Both the position numbers and the translations under genes were made by a program. From assembly GCF_023283885.1 (NCBI RefSeq), contig NZ_JAKILA010000016.1, positions 48,170-112,169 on the forward strand: a stretch of DNA of 64,000 nt. Direction: 5' to 3'. Of the stretch, positions 49,633 to 58,219 are shown in pieces (within the stretch, counting starts at the first letter, position 1; every line of letters begins with the position of its first letter). A model generated the notes under the pieces. It was not told the DNA's origin. It searched no databases and saw nothing but the letters and a program-made list of their open reading frames with translations. Source of the stretch: Shewanella basaltis. Lineage in GTDB: Bacteria; Pseudomonadota; Gammaproteobacteria; Enterobacterales; Shewanellaceae.

Positions 49633-49678
49633 CAGAATAGGCGCTAATTAGACTAGTACCATTAAGGAACATTTCTCC

Positions 49679-51046
49679 ATGGCTGTATTAACTTCTTATG
49701 ATGCGGGTAGCTACCATAAAGTGGCTGGCAGCGACAGTATTCAAGCCACTGCGGTGGGCAGTGTTGATGCTTTAGCGATATCGGATCTTCCACAAGTCAT
49801 CGCTCTAGCCAAAACTGCTCAAAAGGCCTGGGCCAGTTTTTCTTTAATTGAACGTCAGCAGTTAGTGGTAAAAGCCTATCAACAATTGCACGCAGTACAA
49901 GATGAGTTGGCAACACTCATTAGCCAAGAAATGGGTAAAGATTATCGCAGAGCCACTTATGAAGTGGGCGGTACATTGCAAAATGCAGGTTATTTTGCAA
50001 GTGAGATTGCAGATGCATTCGCCACTGAAAATGTGGGCAACCGCACTGAATTGCAATACCGTCCTTTGGGCGTTGTTGCGGTTATTTCACCCTGGAATTA
50101 TCCACTTGCGATGGCCAATAACCTATTAATGCCAGCCTTAATTGCAGGTAATAGTGTGGTGTTAAAGCCATCAGAAGAAACCCCGTTAGTGGCGCAGTTG
50201 TTTATTGACACCTTAAATAAGGTGTTACCGCAAAATGTGCTGCAAGTGGTGCAAGGTGACAAAAGCCTGGGTCAGGCACTTGTGAGCGCCGACATTAATA
50301 TGGTGGCATTTACGGGGTCGATGGCCGCCGGTAAACACATTATGGCCAATGCTGCGTCTGGCTTAAAACGCTTGGTAATGGAGCTTGGCGGCAACGACCC
50401 TATGATAGTCATGGCCGATGCCAATATGGATGCCGCAGTGCGTTTTGCGGTCGCCAGCTCGTTTGAAAATGCTGGACAAATGTGTACATCCACCGAGCGC
50501 GTTTATGTAGATGAACGCATTGCCGATGAATTTGAGCGCAAAGTCGTTGCGCTGGCCAGCCGATATCGTGTTGGTGCCTGGGATGCTGGCAATGTCAACA
50601 TTGGTCCGATAGTCAACCCAACACAGCATCAAAAAGTGCTTGAACAGTTACAAGATGCTAAAGCAAAAGGGGCTCAGTTTTTATTGGGCAGCGATGACTA
50701 CCCATTACCCTATATTCAGCCCACTGTTGTTAGCAACATAACTCCACTGATGCAACTCGAAACAGAAGAAACCTTTGGGCCTATTGTGGCGATAAGTCGC
50801 TTTAGTGATATTAATGACGCGATTAGCCGTGCTAATAACAGTCATTATGGTTTAGGTGCGGTGGTGTTTGGTGGCCCAGGTGCCAATGCCGTAGCCGATC
50901 AGCTTGAGGCTGGCATGGTGGGCATCAATCAAGGCGTGGGTGGTGGCAATGCCCCATGGGTTGGTGCAAAACAAAGTGGTTTTGGTTTTCATGGTACTGC
51001 TGCGGGCCACAGACAATTTGCGCAAGTACGTGTGATCAGTCGTTAA
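49679..51046 (+). CDS. NAD(P)-dependent aldehyde dehydrogenase (succinate-semialdehyde type)
   Basis: A 455-residue soluble oxidoreductase that oxidises an aldehyde to the acid. Marks are the FxxPWNYP pocket (VISPWNYPLAMANNLLMPAL), the catalytic Glu in VMELGGNDPMIVMAD, and the nucleophilic Cys in NAGQMCTSTERVYVDE. The EMGKDYRRATYEVGG stretch fits the succinate-semialdehyde group, but substrate range is not certain. The start at 49679 reads ATG after tttctcc. It is followed after 10 bases by the 2OG-oxygenase gene. Confidence 0.9.
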   Translation: MAVLTSYDAGSYHKVAGSDSIQATAVGSVDALAISDLPQVIALAKTAQKAWASFSLIERQQLVVKAYQQLHAVQDELATLISQEMGKDYRRATYEVGGTLQNAGYFASEIADAFATENVGNRTELQYRPLGVVAVISPWNYPLAMANNLLMPALIAGNSVVLKPSEETPLVAQLFIDTLNKVLPQNVLQVVQGDKSLGQALVSADINMVAFTGSMAAGKHIMANAASGLKRLVMELGGNDPMIVMADANMDAAVRFAVASSFENAGQMCTSTERVYVDERIADEFERKVVALASRYRVGAWDAGNVNIGPIVNPTQHQKVLEQLQDAKAKGAQFLLGSDDYPLPYIQPTVVSNITPLMQLETEETFGPIVAISRFSDINDAISRANNSHYGLGAVVFGGPGANAVADQLEAGMVGINQGVGGGNAPWVGAKQSGFGFHGTAAGHRQFAQVRVISR

Positions 51047-51056
51047 GGTGAATAAA

Positions 51057-51836
51057 ATGAATACTACAACCGTAAATGACCAATTCTTTGTTGCCGCTTT
51101 TGAGCCAGGTGCAGAACATCCAGCATTACCAACTTGGGCAAGCCGAAGTGATAATAGTGCAGATCTCGCATTGTCAGCACCTCATACCGTGAGCAAAAAG
51201 CCGTTAACGGATGTGCCAGGGGCATTTCAACTATTAAATGTTTTGAGTGCAGATGAATGTCAGCAACTTATTAACGTTAGCGAAACTATGGGGTTTTTAC
51301 CTGACGCAGCGGTGTCTTTACCGCGTAATGTGCGTCATAACGACAGTTTAACCTGGGTGGTTGATAACTGCACCGAACGGCTTATTTGGCAACGAGTTGC
51401 AGGGTTAATGACTGATGATTTAGGTATTTTTAACGGCAAAGCCGCACTAGGATTAAATAATCGTTTTCGATTTTATCGCTATAAAGAGGGTGATTATTTT
51501 AAGCCGCATTCAGACGGCTCATGGCCGGGAAGTCAAATGGTTAATGGCCAACTGGTGCGTGATGCGTTTGGCGACCGTTACAGCCAACTCACGTTTTTAA
51601 TTTTACTCACAGAAGACTTTGACGGTGGTGCGACGCGCTTTTTAGTGAATGCAGATAACCCTCATTTACCAGCTAAACGTGGCGACAATGTAAAACAGGT
51701 GGATGTGCGAACACCTGCGGGAAGTGTATTGTGCTTTGCGCACGGTATGCACCCACTGCATTGTATACATAGTTCAGAGCCAATTTTTTCAGGGGTTAAA
51801 TACATTATCCGTACCGATGTGTTGTTTGAGTTGTAA
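51057..51836 (+). CDS. 2-oxoglutarate/Fe(II)-dependent oxygenase (prolyl-4-hydroxylase-like)
   Basis: A 259-residue oxygenase of the P4H type. Iron ligands are visible as HSDGSWPG (His-x-Asp) and the distal His in HCIHSSEPIFSGVKYIIRTD, where the Arg binds 2-oxoglutarate. The fold also shows FRFYRYKEGDYFKPHSDG. Its substrate is unknown. AAGGTG before the ATG at 51057 supports the start over the GTG at 51048. It is the second gene of a unit with the aldehyde dehydrogenase under the divergent HxlR regulator. Confidence 0.85.
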   Translation: MNTTTVNDQFFVAAFEPGAEHPALPTWASRSDNSADLALSAPHTVSKKPLTDVPGAFQLLNVLSADECQQLINVSETMGFLPDAAVSLPRNVRHNDSLTWVVDNCTERLIWQRVAGLMTDDLGIFNGKAALGLNNRFRFYRYKEGDYFKPHSDGSWPGSQMVNGQLVRDAFGDRYSQLTFLILLTEDFDGGATRFLVNADNPHLPAKRGDNVKQVDVRTPAGSVLCFAHGMHPLHCIHSSEPIFSGVKYIIRTDVLFEL

Positions 51837-51847
51837 CCATTAACCCA

Positions 51848-52783
51848 TTACAACAGGTTGGCTTGACGATAGGCCAACCCGTTGACGAATTGTTCAACGT
51901 TTAGCGGAGTAAAGCACAATGTTCGCTCTGTTTGAGTGCCTGCTGTGGTGTTTACATCCGCACCGTCCACATGTGGTACATGTTGCCAAATTATCTGGCT
52001 CGATACGTTAATATGTAATGCGTGCCCATGTTGCCAATCACAAAAGAGCAAGCTTGCAATGGGGTTTTCGAGTAGGTTACCCAAAGTATTAAAAAAGCCA
52101 TTACCAGGATAATCATTAACCATTAATTGGCCTTGCTCATTTATCGACACAAAGCCCTGTGGTCCGCCACGATGCGATATATCGGCACCACGATTATTCA
52201 ATTGCTGACCATCCTCAAAACCGCTGGCAATAAAAAAGGTATCGGCATGGGTGATAAGGTGTTTATCTGCCTGGCTGAGTTGCCGTTTTGTTGATGACAT
52301 GAACTTACCATAATCTTGATTAGCCATAAACGCGATAGGTTGAATGTACTTAGGGCAATTACCGTAGCTTTGTAGCACAGTGACGCGAATACTTTTTTGA
52401 TTAATGTCAGTAATCATCCCATTAACACGGTTACGTCTTTTGCTTGTAAATACAATGCCTAGAATACCAATACGATCGCCCACAGCCAGATGGGCATGAA
52501 TAAAATCCCCCATCGAGTGTTGAGTGTTTATGAGTAATTCAGTGTCGCTGACACACTGAACAAAGCCTGGCGTGCCAAATAACACACTTGCACGGGTATG
52601 CAATGGTTGTTCAGCATAACCAATAAACAGCATTGAGAGCGATTCGAAAAAATCTCGATGCTGCTGCGGAAGATATTGGCGAATAAACTTTGGCCCAATA
52701 TCGGCCATACGTTTGTCTGTACCGGCTCGCTGTTGTATCGCTAACTCACCTTGATGCCAACTCGGTGCCAATGGCTTGTTCAT
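51848..52783 (-). CDS. Pyridoxamine 5-phosphate oxidase family (FMN-binding) protein
   Basis: A 311-residue flavin-binding protein of the split-barrel PPOX family. Landmarks are AIQQRAGTDKRMADIGPKFI, GFVQCVSDTELL and the FMN loop FTSKRRNRVNGMI, then QSYGNCPKYIQ and ISHRGGPQGFV. Such proteins reduce or bind varied small molecules. The reaction is not known. It lies 26 bases after the VOC gene with AAGGA as its ribosome site, so the two form an operon next to TetR-type operators. Confidence 0.85.
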   Translation of the reverse strand: MNKPLAPSWHQGELAIQQRAGTDKRMADIGPKFIRQYLPQQHRDFFESLSMLFIGYAEQPLHTRASVLFGTPGFVQCVSDTELLINTQHSMGDFIHAHLAVGDRIGILGIVFTSKRRNRVNGMITDINQKSIRVTVLQSYGNCPKYIQPIAFMANQDYGKFMSSTKRQLSQADKHLITHADTFFIASGFEDGQQLNNRGADISHRGGPQGFVSINEQGQLMVNDYPGNGFFNTLGNLLENPIASLLFCDWQHGHALHINVSSQIIWQHVPHVDGADVNTTAGTQTERTLCFTPLNVEQFVNGLAYRQANLL

Positions 52784-52809
52784 TGTGATTCCTTATGCCA
52801 ACGCCAAGT

Positions 52810-53241
52810 TTACGCTATCAGTTCAAGCCTAATGCCACCAGGGATCGTACACATCATGTGATGTATTGGTAAATTACCTAATGGTTCTGGCGAAAACTCA
52901 ATGTTGACATCATCGAGTTTAGCGAGCCGTTGATGTATGTATTGCAATTGCTCAAGGTTGGCCACGTTAAGAGCAAAATGATGTAAGCCTACATTGTGGC
53001 ATCGGTCGAAATTGACCATCTTATTATGTTGTTTAATCTGCCAAAGTGTCAGCATAGCGGTACCGTCAGAGACAAAAATAGCTGGATAGTCTGGTTTTTC
53101 GCCCACTTGCTTAAAATGTAATTGGTCGATAAAAAATGCGGCTGTTTGTTTTATGTCTGGCACGCTTAGACCGAGGTGGTGGATACCTAATGTATTAAAA
53201 CTAGCGGCATTTGTGTGTGGATGAGCGGTAGTGCTGCACAT
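52810..53241 (-). CDS. VOC/glyoxalase family protein
   Basis: A protein of about 143 residues with a vicinal-oxygen-chelate fold: HHLGLSVPDIKQTAAFFID, TLWQIKQHNKMV, then GLHHFALNVANLEQL and GGIRLELIA. The paired His and Glu residues fit metal binding. The ATG at 53241 with AAGGG upstream is chosen over the earlier in-frame start at 53265. It is divergent from the TetR gene and overlaps the region of the tandem operators. Confidence 0.82.
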   Translation of the reverse strand: MCSTTAHPHTNAASFNTLGIHHLGLSVPDIKQTAAFFIDQLHFKQVGEKPDYPAIFVSDGTAMLTLWQIKQHNKMVNFDRCHNVGLHHFALNVANLEQLQYIHQRLAKLDDVNIEFSPEPLGNLPIHHMMCTIPGGIRLELIA

Positions 53242-53276
53242 AATTATAACCCTTACAATAGTCATTTAAACTTGAA

Positions 53277-53294
53277 GTGAACAAATCTGTCTAC
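53277..53294. promoter_or_regulatory. TetR-type operator 1
   Basis: GTGAACAAATCTGTCTAC is an imperfect 18-base dyad with the same core as the site at 53303, 26 bases away. It sits between the divergent VOC and TetR genes. Confidence 0.65.
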
Positions 53295-53302
53295 CACTAT
53301 AG

Positions 53303-53320
53303 GTGAACAGAACTGTTTAC
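53303..53320. promoter_or_regulatory. TetR-type operator 2
   Basis: GTGAACAGAACTGTTTAC is a near-perfect 18-base dyad. Two of these sites in tandem before a TetR gene and its divergent operon are typical of autoregulation with control of the neighbour. Confidence 0.7.
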
Positions 53321-53340
53321 GTCAAGCTTAAAGTGGTTAT

Positions 53341-53364
53341 AATTAACCTGAGCTCAGGTTAATT
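53341..53364. promoter_or_regulatory. 24-bp perfect palindrome upstream of tetR
   Basis: AATTAACCTGAG followed by its exact complement forms a 24-base palindrome, 27 bases before the TetR start. Its core AACCTGAGCTC equals the end of element C at 34059, so it may be a leftover of that family rather than a regulator site. Confidence 0.55.
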
Positions 53365-53391
53365 AAGCATCAGTCATAAAGGTAGATTGCC

Positions 53392-53928
53392 ATGCAACCC
53401 AGAAAACAACATTTAGTTGACACGGCGTTAGCCTTGTTTAATCAGCAAGGTTATCACGCGACAGGCATTGATTTGATTTTGGCGCAATCAGGTGTGTCAA
53501 AGGCAACGTTGTATAAACATTTTCGCAGTAAAGATGAGTTAATTTTGGCGGCATTAGAGCAACGTCATTTGCACGTGCTTAATGCCATTAGTACCAAAAT
53601 TGACAGGGCAATTAAGGCCGGTGATTCGGGGGTGTTAGCCATTTTTGATGCACTAAATGAATGGTTTAACAGCGAACAGTTTTTGGGCTGTAATTTTATT
53701 AATGCAAGCGCTGAATATGGCGATGCACAGCACCCTATTCATAGGCTTTCAGCACAACATAAACAGGCTATTATCGAGCTTATTCGTGCTCAATTGCCGC
53801 CAAATGATGCTGAAAAAGCCGACCAAATTGGCTTGTTGGTTGATGGTGCGATAGTCATGGCTCATACCAGAGGAATCAAAAATGCGGCCTTTATAGCAAA
53901 AGACATGGCTAAAATAATATTGTTTTAG
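53392..53928 (+). CDS. TetR family transcriptional regulator
   Basis: A 178-residue repressor. The N-terminal helix-turn-helix is clear (ALFNQQGYHATGIDLILAQS, then GVSKATLYKHFRSKDELI). The C-terminal ligand domain includes EWFNSEQFLGCNFINASAEY, typical of the TetR_C group with a Cys near the pocket. It is divergent from the VOC/PPOX operon across the two operators, so it probably represses those genes and itself. AAAGGTAG lies before the ATG. The ligand is unknown. Confidence 0.92.
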   Translation: MQPRKQHLVDTALALFNQQGYHATGIDLILAQSGVSKATLYKHFRSKDELILAALEQRHLHVLNAISTKIDRAIKAGDSGVLAIFDALNEWFNSEQFLGCNFINASAEYGDAQHPIHRLSAQHKQAIIELIRAQLPPNDAEKADQIGLLVDGAIVMAHTRGIKNAAFIAKDMAKIILF

Positions 53929-54154
53929 TGTTTTTTTACACTGGCATAGTGATGTAAAATTCTTGTTAAAATGTTTTTTAAAATCAATGTAATATCTTGT
54001 TTGTTTTACCCATTTGCATTTATCAGCAAATGCTGATAAATCGCGAGGTTGCAAGGATTACATTAACTCGAATTAATGAAAAGCAGCACTTGCATTTTTT
54101 GTTTTTAGGCTGTTTAATTGCGCCGACTCTACCCCCGTATTATGGAGGCGTTAA

Positions 54155-54736
54155 ATGAAAACAGTACTTTGTAGTTTGTTAGTAGTTGGTGTTGTTGGTG
54201 TTACTGGCTGTGCTTCACCGCAAAATAATTTTGCATCTAAAGTGAAAGCCGAAAGCGAAAAACATCTCGACTTATCTCAGCAATGGGAGCAAGGTCAAAA
54301 GGACGTTAAAAAAGGCCAAGAATTGCTTGCAGATGGTCGCAAAGCAATGGACAAAGGCAATGCGCAAATTCGTGAAGGCGAAAAGTTGATGGCGCAAGCC
54401 GTACAAGAAGCCCAAAAGCAGCGCCAAGCATTTCAATCGATGGCGAGTTCTTTAACAGGCGCGCAAAATGGTAAACGTGCTGCAGCAATCGTCGACAGAT
54501 TAGATGATATTGCTGACGATTGGGAAGATGCCGATGAAAACTATGTTGACGGCAAAGAACTTGTCGAAGACGGCAATACCAATCTTGCTGAAGGCCAAAG
54601 TGAAACTGAACAGGGTCAAGCTCTGGTCAATAGCGGTCGCAGCAGAATGCAACAAGCTGAATCAGCATATCAGCAACGTACAGGCCAAGGCCTAGTTGAG
54701 CAAATGCACTTAGAAGAACGACCAAATAACTTCTAA
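54155..54736 (+). CDS. Lipoprotein with two blocks of five exact Gly-led heptad repeats
   Basis: A 193-residue protein with lipobox VTGC, so probably membrane anchored. It carries two arrays of seven-residue units led by Gly. Block 1 starts at Gly 47, 54, 61, 68 and 75 (GQKDVKK, GQELLAD, GRKAMDK, GNAQIRE, GEKLMAQ). Block 2 starts at Gly 133, 140, 147, 154 and 161 (GKELVED, GNTNLAE, GQSETEQ, GQALVNS, GRSRMQQ). A helical, Gln/Ala-rich linker separates them. The pattern suggests two long helices or a coiled pair with periodic Gly faces. The function is unknown. A GGAGG ribosome site lies before the ATG. It is monocistronic. Confidence 0.7.
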   Translation: MKTVLCSLLVVGVVGVTGCASPQNNFASKVKAESEKHLDLSQQWEQGQKDVKKGQELLADGRKAMDKGNAQIREGEKLMAQAVQEAQKQRQAFQSMASSLTGAQNGKRAAAIVDRLDDIADDWEDADENYVDGKELVEDGNTNLAEGQSETEQGQALVNSGRSRMQQAESAYQQRTGQGLVEQMHLEERPNNF

Positions 54737-54775
54737 ATAGCTGTCGTTTTATCAACGCTAATGCGTTAATCAAAG

Positions 54776-54803
54776 CCGATATTGTTTACGCAATATCGGT
54801 TTT
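54776..54803 (+). terminator. Rho-independent terminator after the repeat lipoprotein
   Basis: The stem CCGATATTG / CAATATCGG with a 6-base loop is followed by TTTT. It lies about 40 bases after the stop and can also help end the convergent pseudouridine synthase transcript. Confidence 0.82.
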
Positions 54804-54827
54804 ATTGTTTATAGATTGGCATTTGGT

Positions 54828-56552
54828 TTATTCAAAATCCGCTTTAAATTCAAACATCATCGCTTCACCCGTGGCTGGGTGTGTTAACGCCAAATATTGA
54901 GCATGTAAGTGTAAGCGATTTGCGGCAACACCGTATAAGTCATCACCCACGATTGGCATGTGTAAACCATCATGATGAGCGCAATGCACACGTAATTGGT
55001 GCGTTCGGCCTGTTTTAGGGTACAAATACACCAAGGTGCGCTGATTAAGGTGCTGATGCACTTGCCAAAAAGTTTCTGCGTGCTTGCCGTGTTCATAACA
55101 AACAAGCTGCTTAGGTCGGTCGTCTAAATCTACTCTGAGTGGCAAACTTATCTCACCTTCATTTTGGCTTGGCACACCCTCAATTAACGCTATGTAACGT
55201 TTGGTTACGCTGCGCTGTATAAATTGTTGCTGTAAGGCTTTGTTGGCCTCTTTGGTGAGTGCTATCACCATCAGCCCTGATGTTGACATATCTAGGCGAT
55301 GCACAATCAGCGGCCCCGTTGCATTAGGGAATTGTTGTTGCATACGGCTAAATACTGAGTCGGTGATATTTTTGCCTGGTACCGATAAGAGCTCGGCGGG
55401 CTTATTAATAACCGCCATTACATCGTCTTGATAAATAATATCGATGGTTAAGTCTTTACCGGGATTAAGCAGTAATGGATCTGCATCAACCTGCATACCC
55501 GCCAGCATGTGGGTTAAAATTGGCCGGCATTTTCCGTGGCATGCAGGGTAGAAGTTTTTATGCTGTTTAATGTCTGATTTTGGCGATGCGCCCCACCAAA
55601 ACTCGGCCATAGCAACAGGCGTTAACTGTTTTTTAAAGGCATATTGCAGCAACTTAGGCGCTGCACACTCGCCAGCACCTGCTGGTGGTAAGTGATTAGG
55701 TGCATCGTTAAAAATATCGTTCAAGTCTCGTGCATCACCCAAGGTATTTAAAAACTGATACTGGGAAAACAGCTTTTTTTGCAAGCTGTTAGACAGCTGC
55801 TTACGCTGGCGCTTAAGCTGTTTTATTTGCTGCTGTAGCTCATTAAGCTGGGTTTGCGTTGCCATGATTTGGCTTTGCCAATGCTGCTTTAATGTATTGA
55901 GCTGATGCTTTTGCTGCACGCTTTGGCGGCTAAGCTCAATTGATAAGGTTTTATGCTCATCACTGTTGATGTCAGCCTGGGCTAATGCGTTATCGGCTTG
56001 CTCGCGTTGGTGTTTACGCTGTTTGCGGCCTTCAACTATTGCGTTGCGTTGCTGCTCAAGCTCACGTTCGGCTTGCTGTTGTTGCTGAGTTAACTGCGCG
56101 CTTAAGCTGGCCAGTACTGGGGCGCTTTCATGCTGGTGGAGTAACTGGTTTATCTGGTTAATTTGCTTGTTTTCAACACTGAAAAAGCTGTCTTGGGTTA
56201 GCATGTCAAACACGGGCGGCACAAAAGGTGGCAAGATATTTTGCTCGGCTAATTTGCCTGAAAACGCCGCTAAAAAACCAAGTCGCCCTTGGGTGTCTTT
56301 TACTACCAATACCCCAAACATTTTACCGATGACCATGCCGCGATCTGTGCTGCTGTTTAGACCAAAGTTATGCTGCCATGGGTTTGCTTCAAGTAACTCT
56401 TGCTGCAATTGTTGTGCGGCCAGTATGGTGAGTGGGTGAGGTTGATAATAAAACGGGAAAGTAAAAGACTCTGGTAATCCGTGTTGTGCAAGTGCGCTAC
56501 TGAACGCTATCGCATCATGAAAAGGAATAACACACGGGTCGCTAACAGTCAT
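54828..56552 (-). CDS. RluA-family pseudouridine synthase with long coiled-coil insertion
   Basis: A 574-residue enzyme of the RluA group. The C-terminal catalytic domain has the active-site motif IVHRLDMSTSGLMV, the start YQDDVMAVINKPAELLSVPG and the end KTGRTHQLRVH. Ahead of it lies about 350 residues: an N-terminal region (FPFYYQPHPLTILAAQQLQQ) and a Gln-rich coiled coil at about 140-260. Such long forms occur in Vibrio and Shewanella. The RNA target is not known. The ATG at 56552 is used. A GTG at 56561 is in frame. It is convergent with the lipoprotein gene. Confidence 0.88.
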   Translation of the reverse strand: MTVSDPCVIPFHDAIAFSSALAQHGLPESFTFPFYYQPHPLTILAAQQLQQELLEANPWQHNFGLNSSTDRGMVIGKMFGVLVVKDTQGRLGFLAAFSGKLAEQNILPPFVPPVFDMLTQDSFFSVENKQINQINQLLHQHESAPVLASLSAQLTQQQQQAERELEQQRNAIVEGRKQRKHQREQADNALAQADINSDEHKTLSIELSRQSVQQKHQLNTLKQHWQSQIMATQTQLNELQQQIKQLKRQRKQLSNSLQKKLFSQYQFLNTLGDARDLNDIFNDAPNHLPPAGAGECAAPKLLQYAFKKQLTPVAMAEFWWGASPKSDIKQHKNFYPACHGKCRPILTHMLAGMQVDADPLLLNPGKDLTIDIIYQDDVMAVINKPAELLSVPGKNITDSVFSRMQQQFPNATGPLIVHRLDMSTSGLMVIALTKEANKALQQQFIQRSVTKRYIALIEGVPSQNEGEISLPLRVDLDDRPKQLVCYEHGKHAETFWQVHQHLNQRTLVYLYPKTGRTHQLRVHCAHHDGLHMPIVGDDLYGVAANRLHLHAQYLALTHPATGEAMMFEFKADFE

Positions 56553-56696
56553 TACATACACTCACAGCATAAAAGGGCGGCTATTTTACCCCGTAGTAGT
56601 CTGCGATGCATCTAGTAAGTTTTTTAACGATAAAGCGATATTTGCTAGTAAAAATGAGTTATAGCGTCAGGATGCATCATTATTGGCATCCTGACT

Positions 56697-56743
56697 TGCA
56701 CCTAGCACTCAACACCTTTTGCACCTAGCACTTAGCATCTAGC
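56697..56743. repeat. Short direct repeat of a CACCTAGCACT unit
   Basis: The unit CACCTAGCACT occurs twice, about 26 bases apart, followed by a weaker TAGCATCTAGC. It lies in the gap between the two genes on the minus strand and does not code. Confidence 0.45.
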
Positions 56744-57681
56744 TACTTAACGTGATACCTAAACAATACTAGGTTGTCTAAAATGACATTACTTGACCAA
56801 ATAAACGCTGCTCCCGAGCCTGAAAATTGCTGCTGAAAATTCATGTAGGCTTTTTTGTTGTCTACGCCAATTTCTTGCTCGGTAAATTCAACAGACTTTG
56901 GCCAACTGACATATTCATTATTAGTCTGCCAGTCTTGAGGTATTTGCCAATGCAGTGAATAAGCCCGGTTATAGCTATTTCTGCCTTCAGTATTACAATT
57001 ATTAGTTAACCGTTGTTGGCCCACTTCAGTCGCGCAACTTAAGTCATAAATGGGGGCGGTATAAAACGTTTGCGCAGACCACTCGGCGTGAGTTGTGGTG
57101 CCATCAGAGAAGCTGGCAATTAAGCCACCATCGCCTGGATGATATTGTTTACCGCGATTATTTTCTGTTCCTAACCCTGAGTTTTCTTCCCAATCGACGA
57201 CTTTGATAGCGATGTCATAAGGCTTTTTAACTTTAAATCGGACAATATTGGAATTAAATGGCGTAAAAGGAATGGGATCTACGCCGATGAGTTTGCCGTT
57301 AATAAAGAGTTCAAAGTAATTATCGGCAAAAATATAACCGGTTATTACCTCGCCATCGTTATCGACCTCGATAACAGGCACGGCCGATAAATCGACTTCA
57401 GCTATTGATGTCGGCGTAACCCCTGAGCATTCATTATAAAGATCTGCCGTGAAGTATTGTGGTTGGTATTGAAGCGATGCAGGCACTGTAAACTCATGGC
57501 CGTTATCGCTTTTTACGCCAGTAGGTGATGTACGCGACTGGCCATGTTGGCAGGTAAATAAGTTCGCTTTTGTGACGGTTGCTTGGCCTTCAATAACCTG
57601 TGCCGTGCCGTTGTAACTTACTGGTGCTGCGGTTGTCGCAAAGCTGGCGATCAGCACTAATGGGCATAATTTAAATTGCAT
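56743..57681 (-). CDS. Exported protein of unknown function
   Basis: A 312-residue secreted protein. A signal peptide (ending TTA-AP) is followed by a beta-rich chain with YIFADNYFELFINGKLIGVD, then RFKVKKPYDIAIKVVDWEEN and a C-terminal FIWSSNVILDNLVLFRYHVK. The middle resembles lectin or carbohydrate-binding sandwiches in general layout, but I cannot name a family. Four Cys residues (FTCQH, NECSG, LSCAT, NNCNT) may form disulfides. The start at 57681 with GGAG upstream is preferred. No partner gene is adjacent. Confidence 0.65.
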   Translation of the reverse strand: MQFKLCPLVLIASFATTAAPVSYNGTAQVIEGQATVTKANLFTCQHGQSRTSPTGVKSDNGHEFTVPASLQYQPQYFTADLYNECSGVTPTSIAEVDLSAVPVIEVDNDGEVITGYIFADNYFELFINGKLIGVDPIPFTPFNSNIVRFKVKKPYDIAIKVVDWEENSGLGTENNRGKQYHPGDGGLIASFSDGTTTHAEWSAQTFYTAPIYDLSCATEVGQQRLTNNCNTEGRNSYNRAYSLHWQIPQDWQTNNEYVSWPKSVEFTEQEIGVDNKKAYMNFQQQFSGSGAAFIWSSNVILDNLVLFRYHVK

Positions 57682-57895
57682 TGAGTACTCCACTGACTTG
57701 ATGTTGGCAATACTAAGCCCTCACTTTGTCCCCTTCAATTAAATACCAATAAGTTTACATTTACTTACTTTATATAAAGACATCTATCAAACGGTGTAAT
57801 CTGGTGTCGGTAAGTTGAAGTGTTTTTTGTATCGCGTAAGTAACGAATAATGGCAATGCATTGTGATTAAATAGAGGTAGGCGAAGTAGTAGGGC

Positions 57896-57940
57896 CTGTT
57901 GATTTTTCAAGGTTGTTTTTGCAGCGAATTGCTGGCTATT
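57896..57940. repeat. Short dispersed repeat (45 bp), copy 2
   Basis: CTGTTGATTTTTCAAGGTTG and the following TTTTTGCAGCGAATTGCTGGCTA match 26359-26403 with about five changes. The rest of this 538-base gap (57682-58219) is AT-rich; a 68-codon open frame at 57982-58188 on the minus strand has no support as a gene. Confidence 0.7.
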
Positions 57941-58219
57941 ACTCACATATTCAACTGTGCGGCAGAGACTTTGAGGTGTCGTTATTCTGCATAAAAAGTT
58001 GATAATGCAGTAAAAATGGCCAACAAATGCTGCCCGAAGAGTTCGGCTAAAAACGTTTTACGCTTTGTTGAATGATGCTTTGCCAATAAAGAGTTGCTTA
58101 GATGACTAGGCATCAATCCATTCGCCTCGATTAAAACGTTTTTAACTCGATCTAAATTCAACCAGTAAAGATCATCAGGCCCTAGCACCTCACCTAATTA
58201 GTTGATTAATGAGTGCTTA

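Noticed and set aside
57982..58188. 68-codon open frame on the minus strand
   Set aside because: It has no ribosome site and no recognised similarity, and it lies in a gap with repeat debris. Its composition does not look coding.
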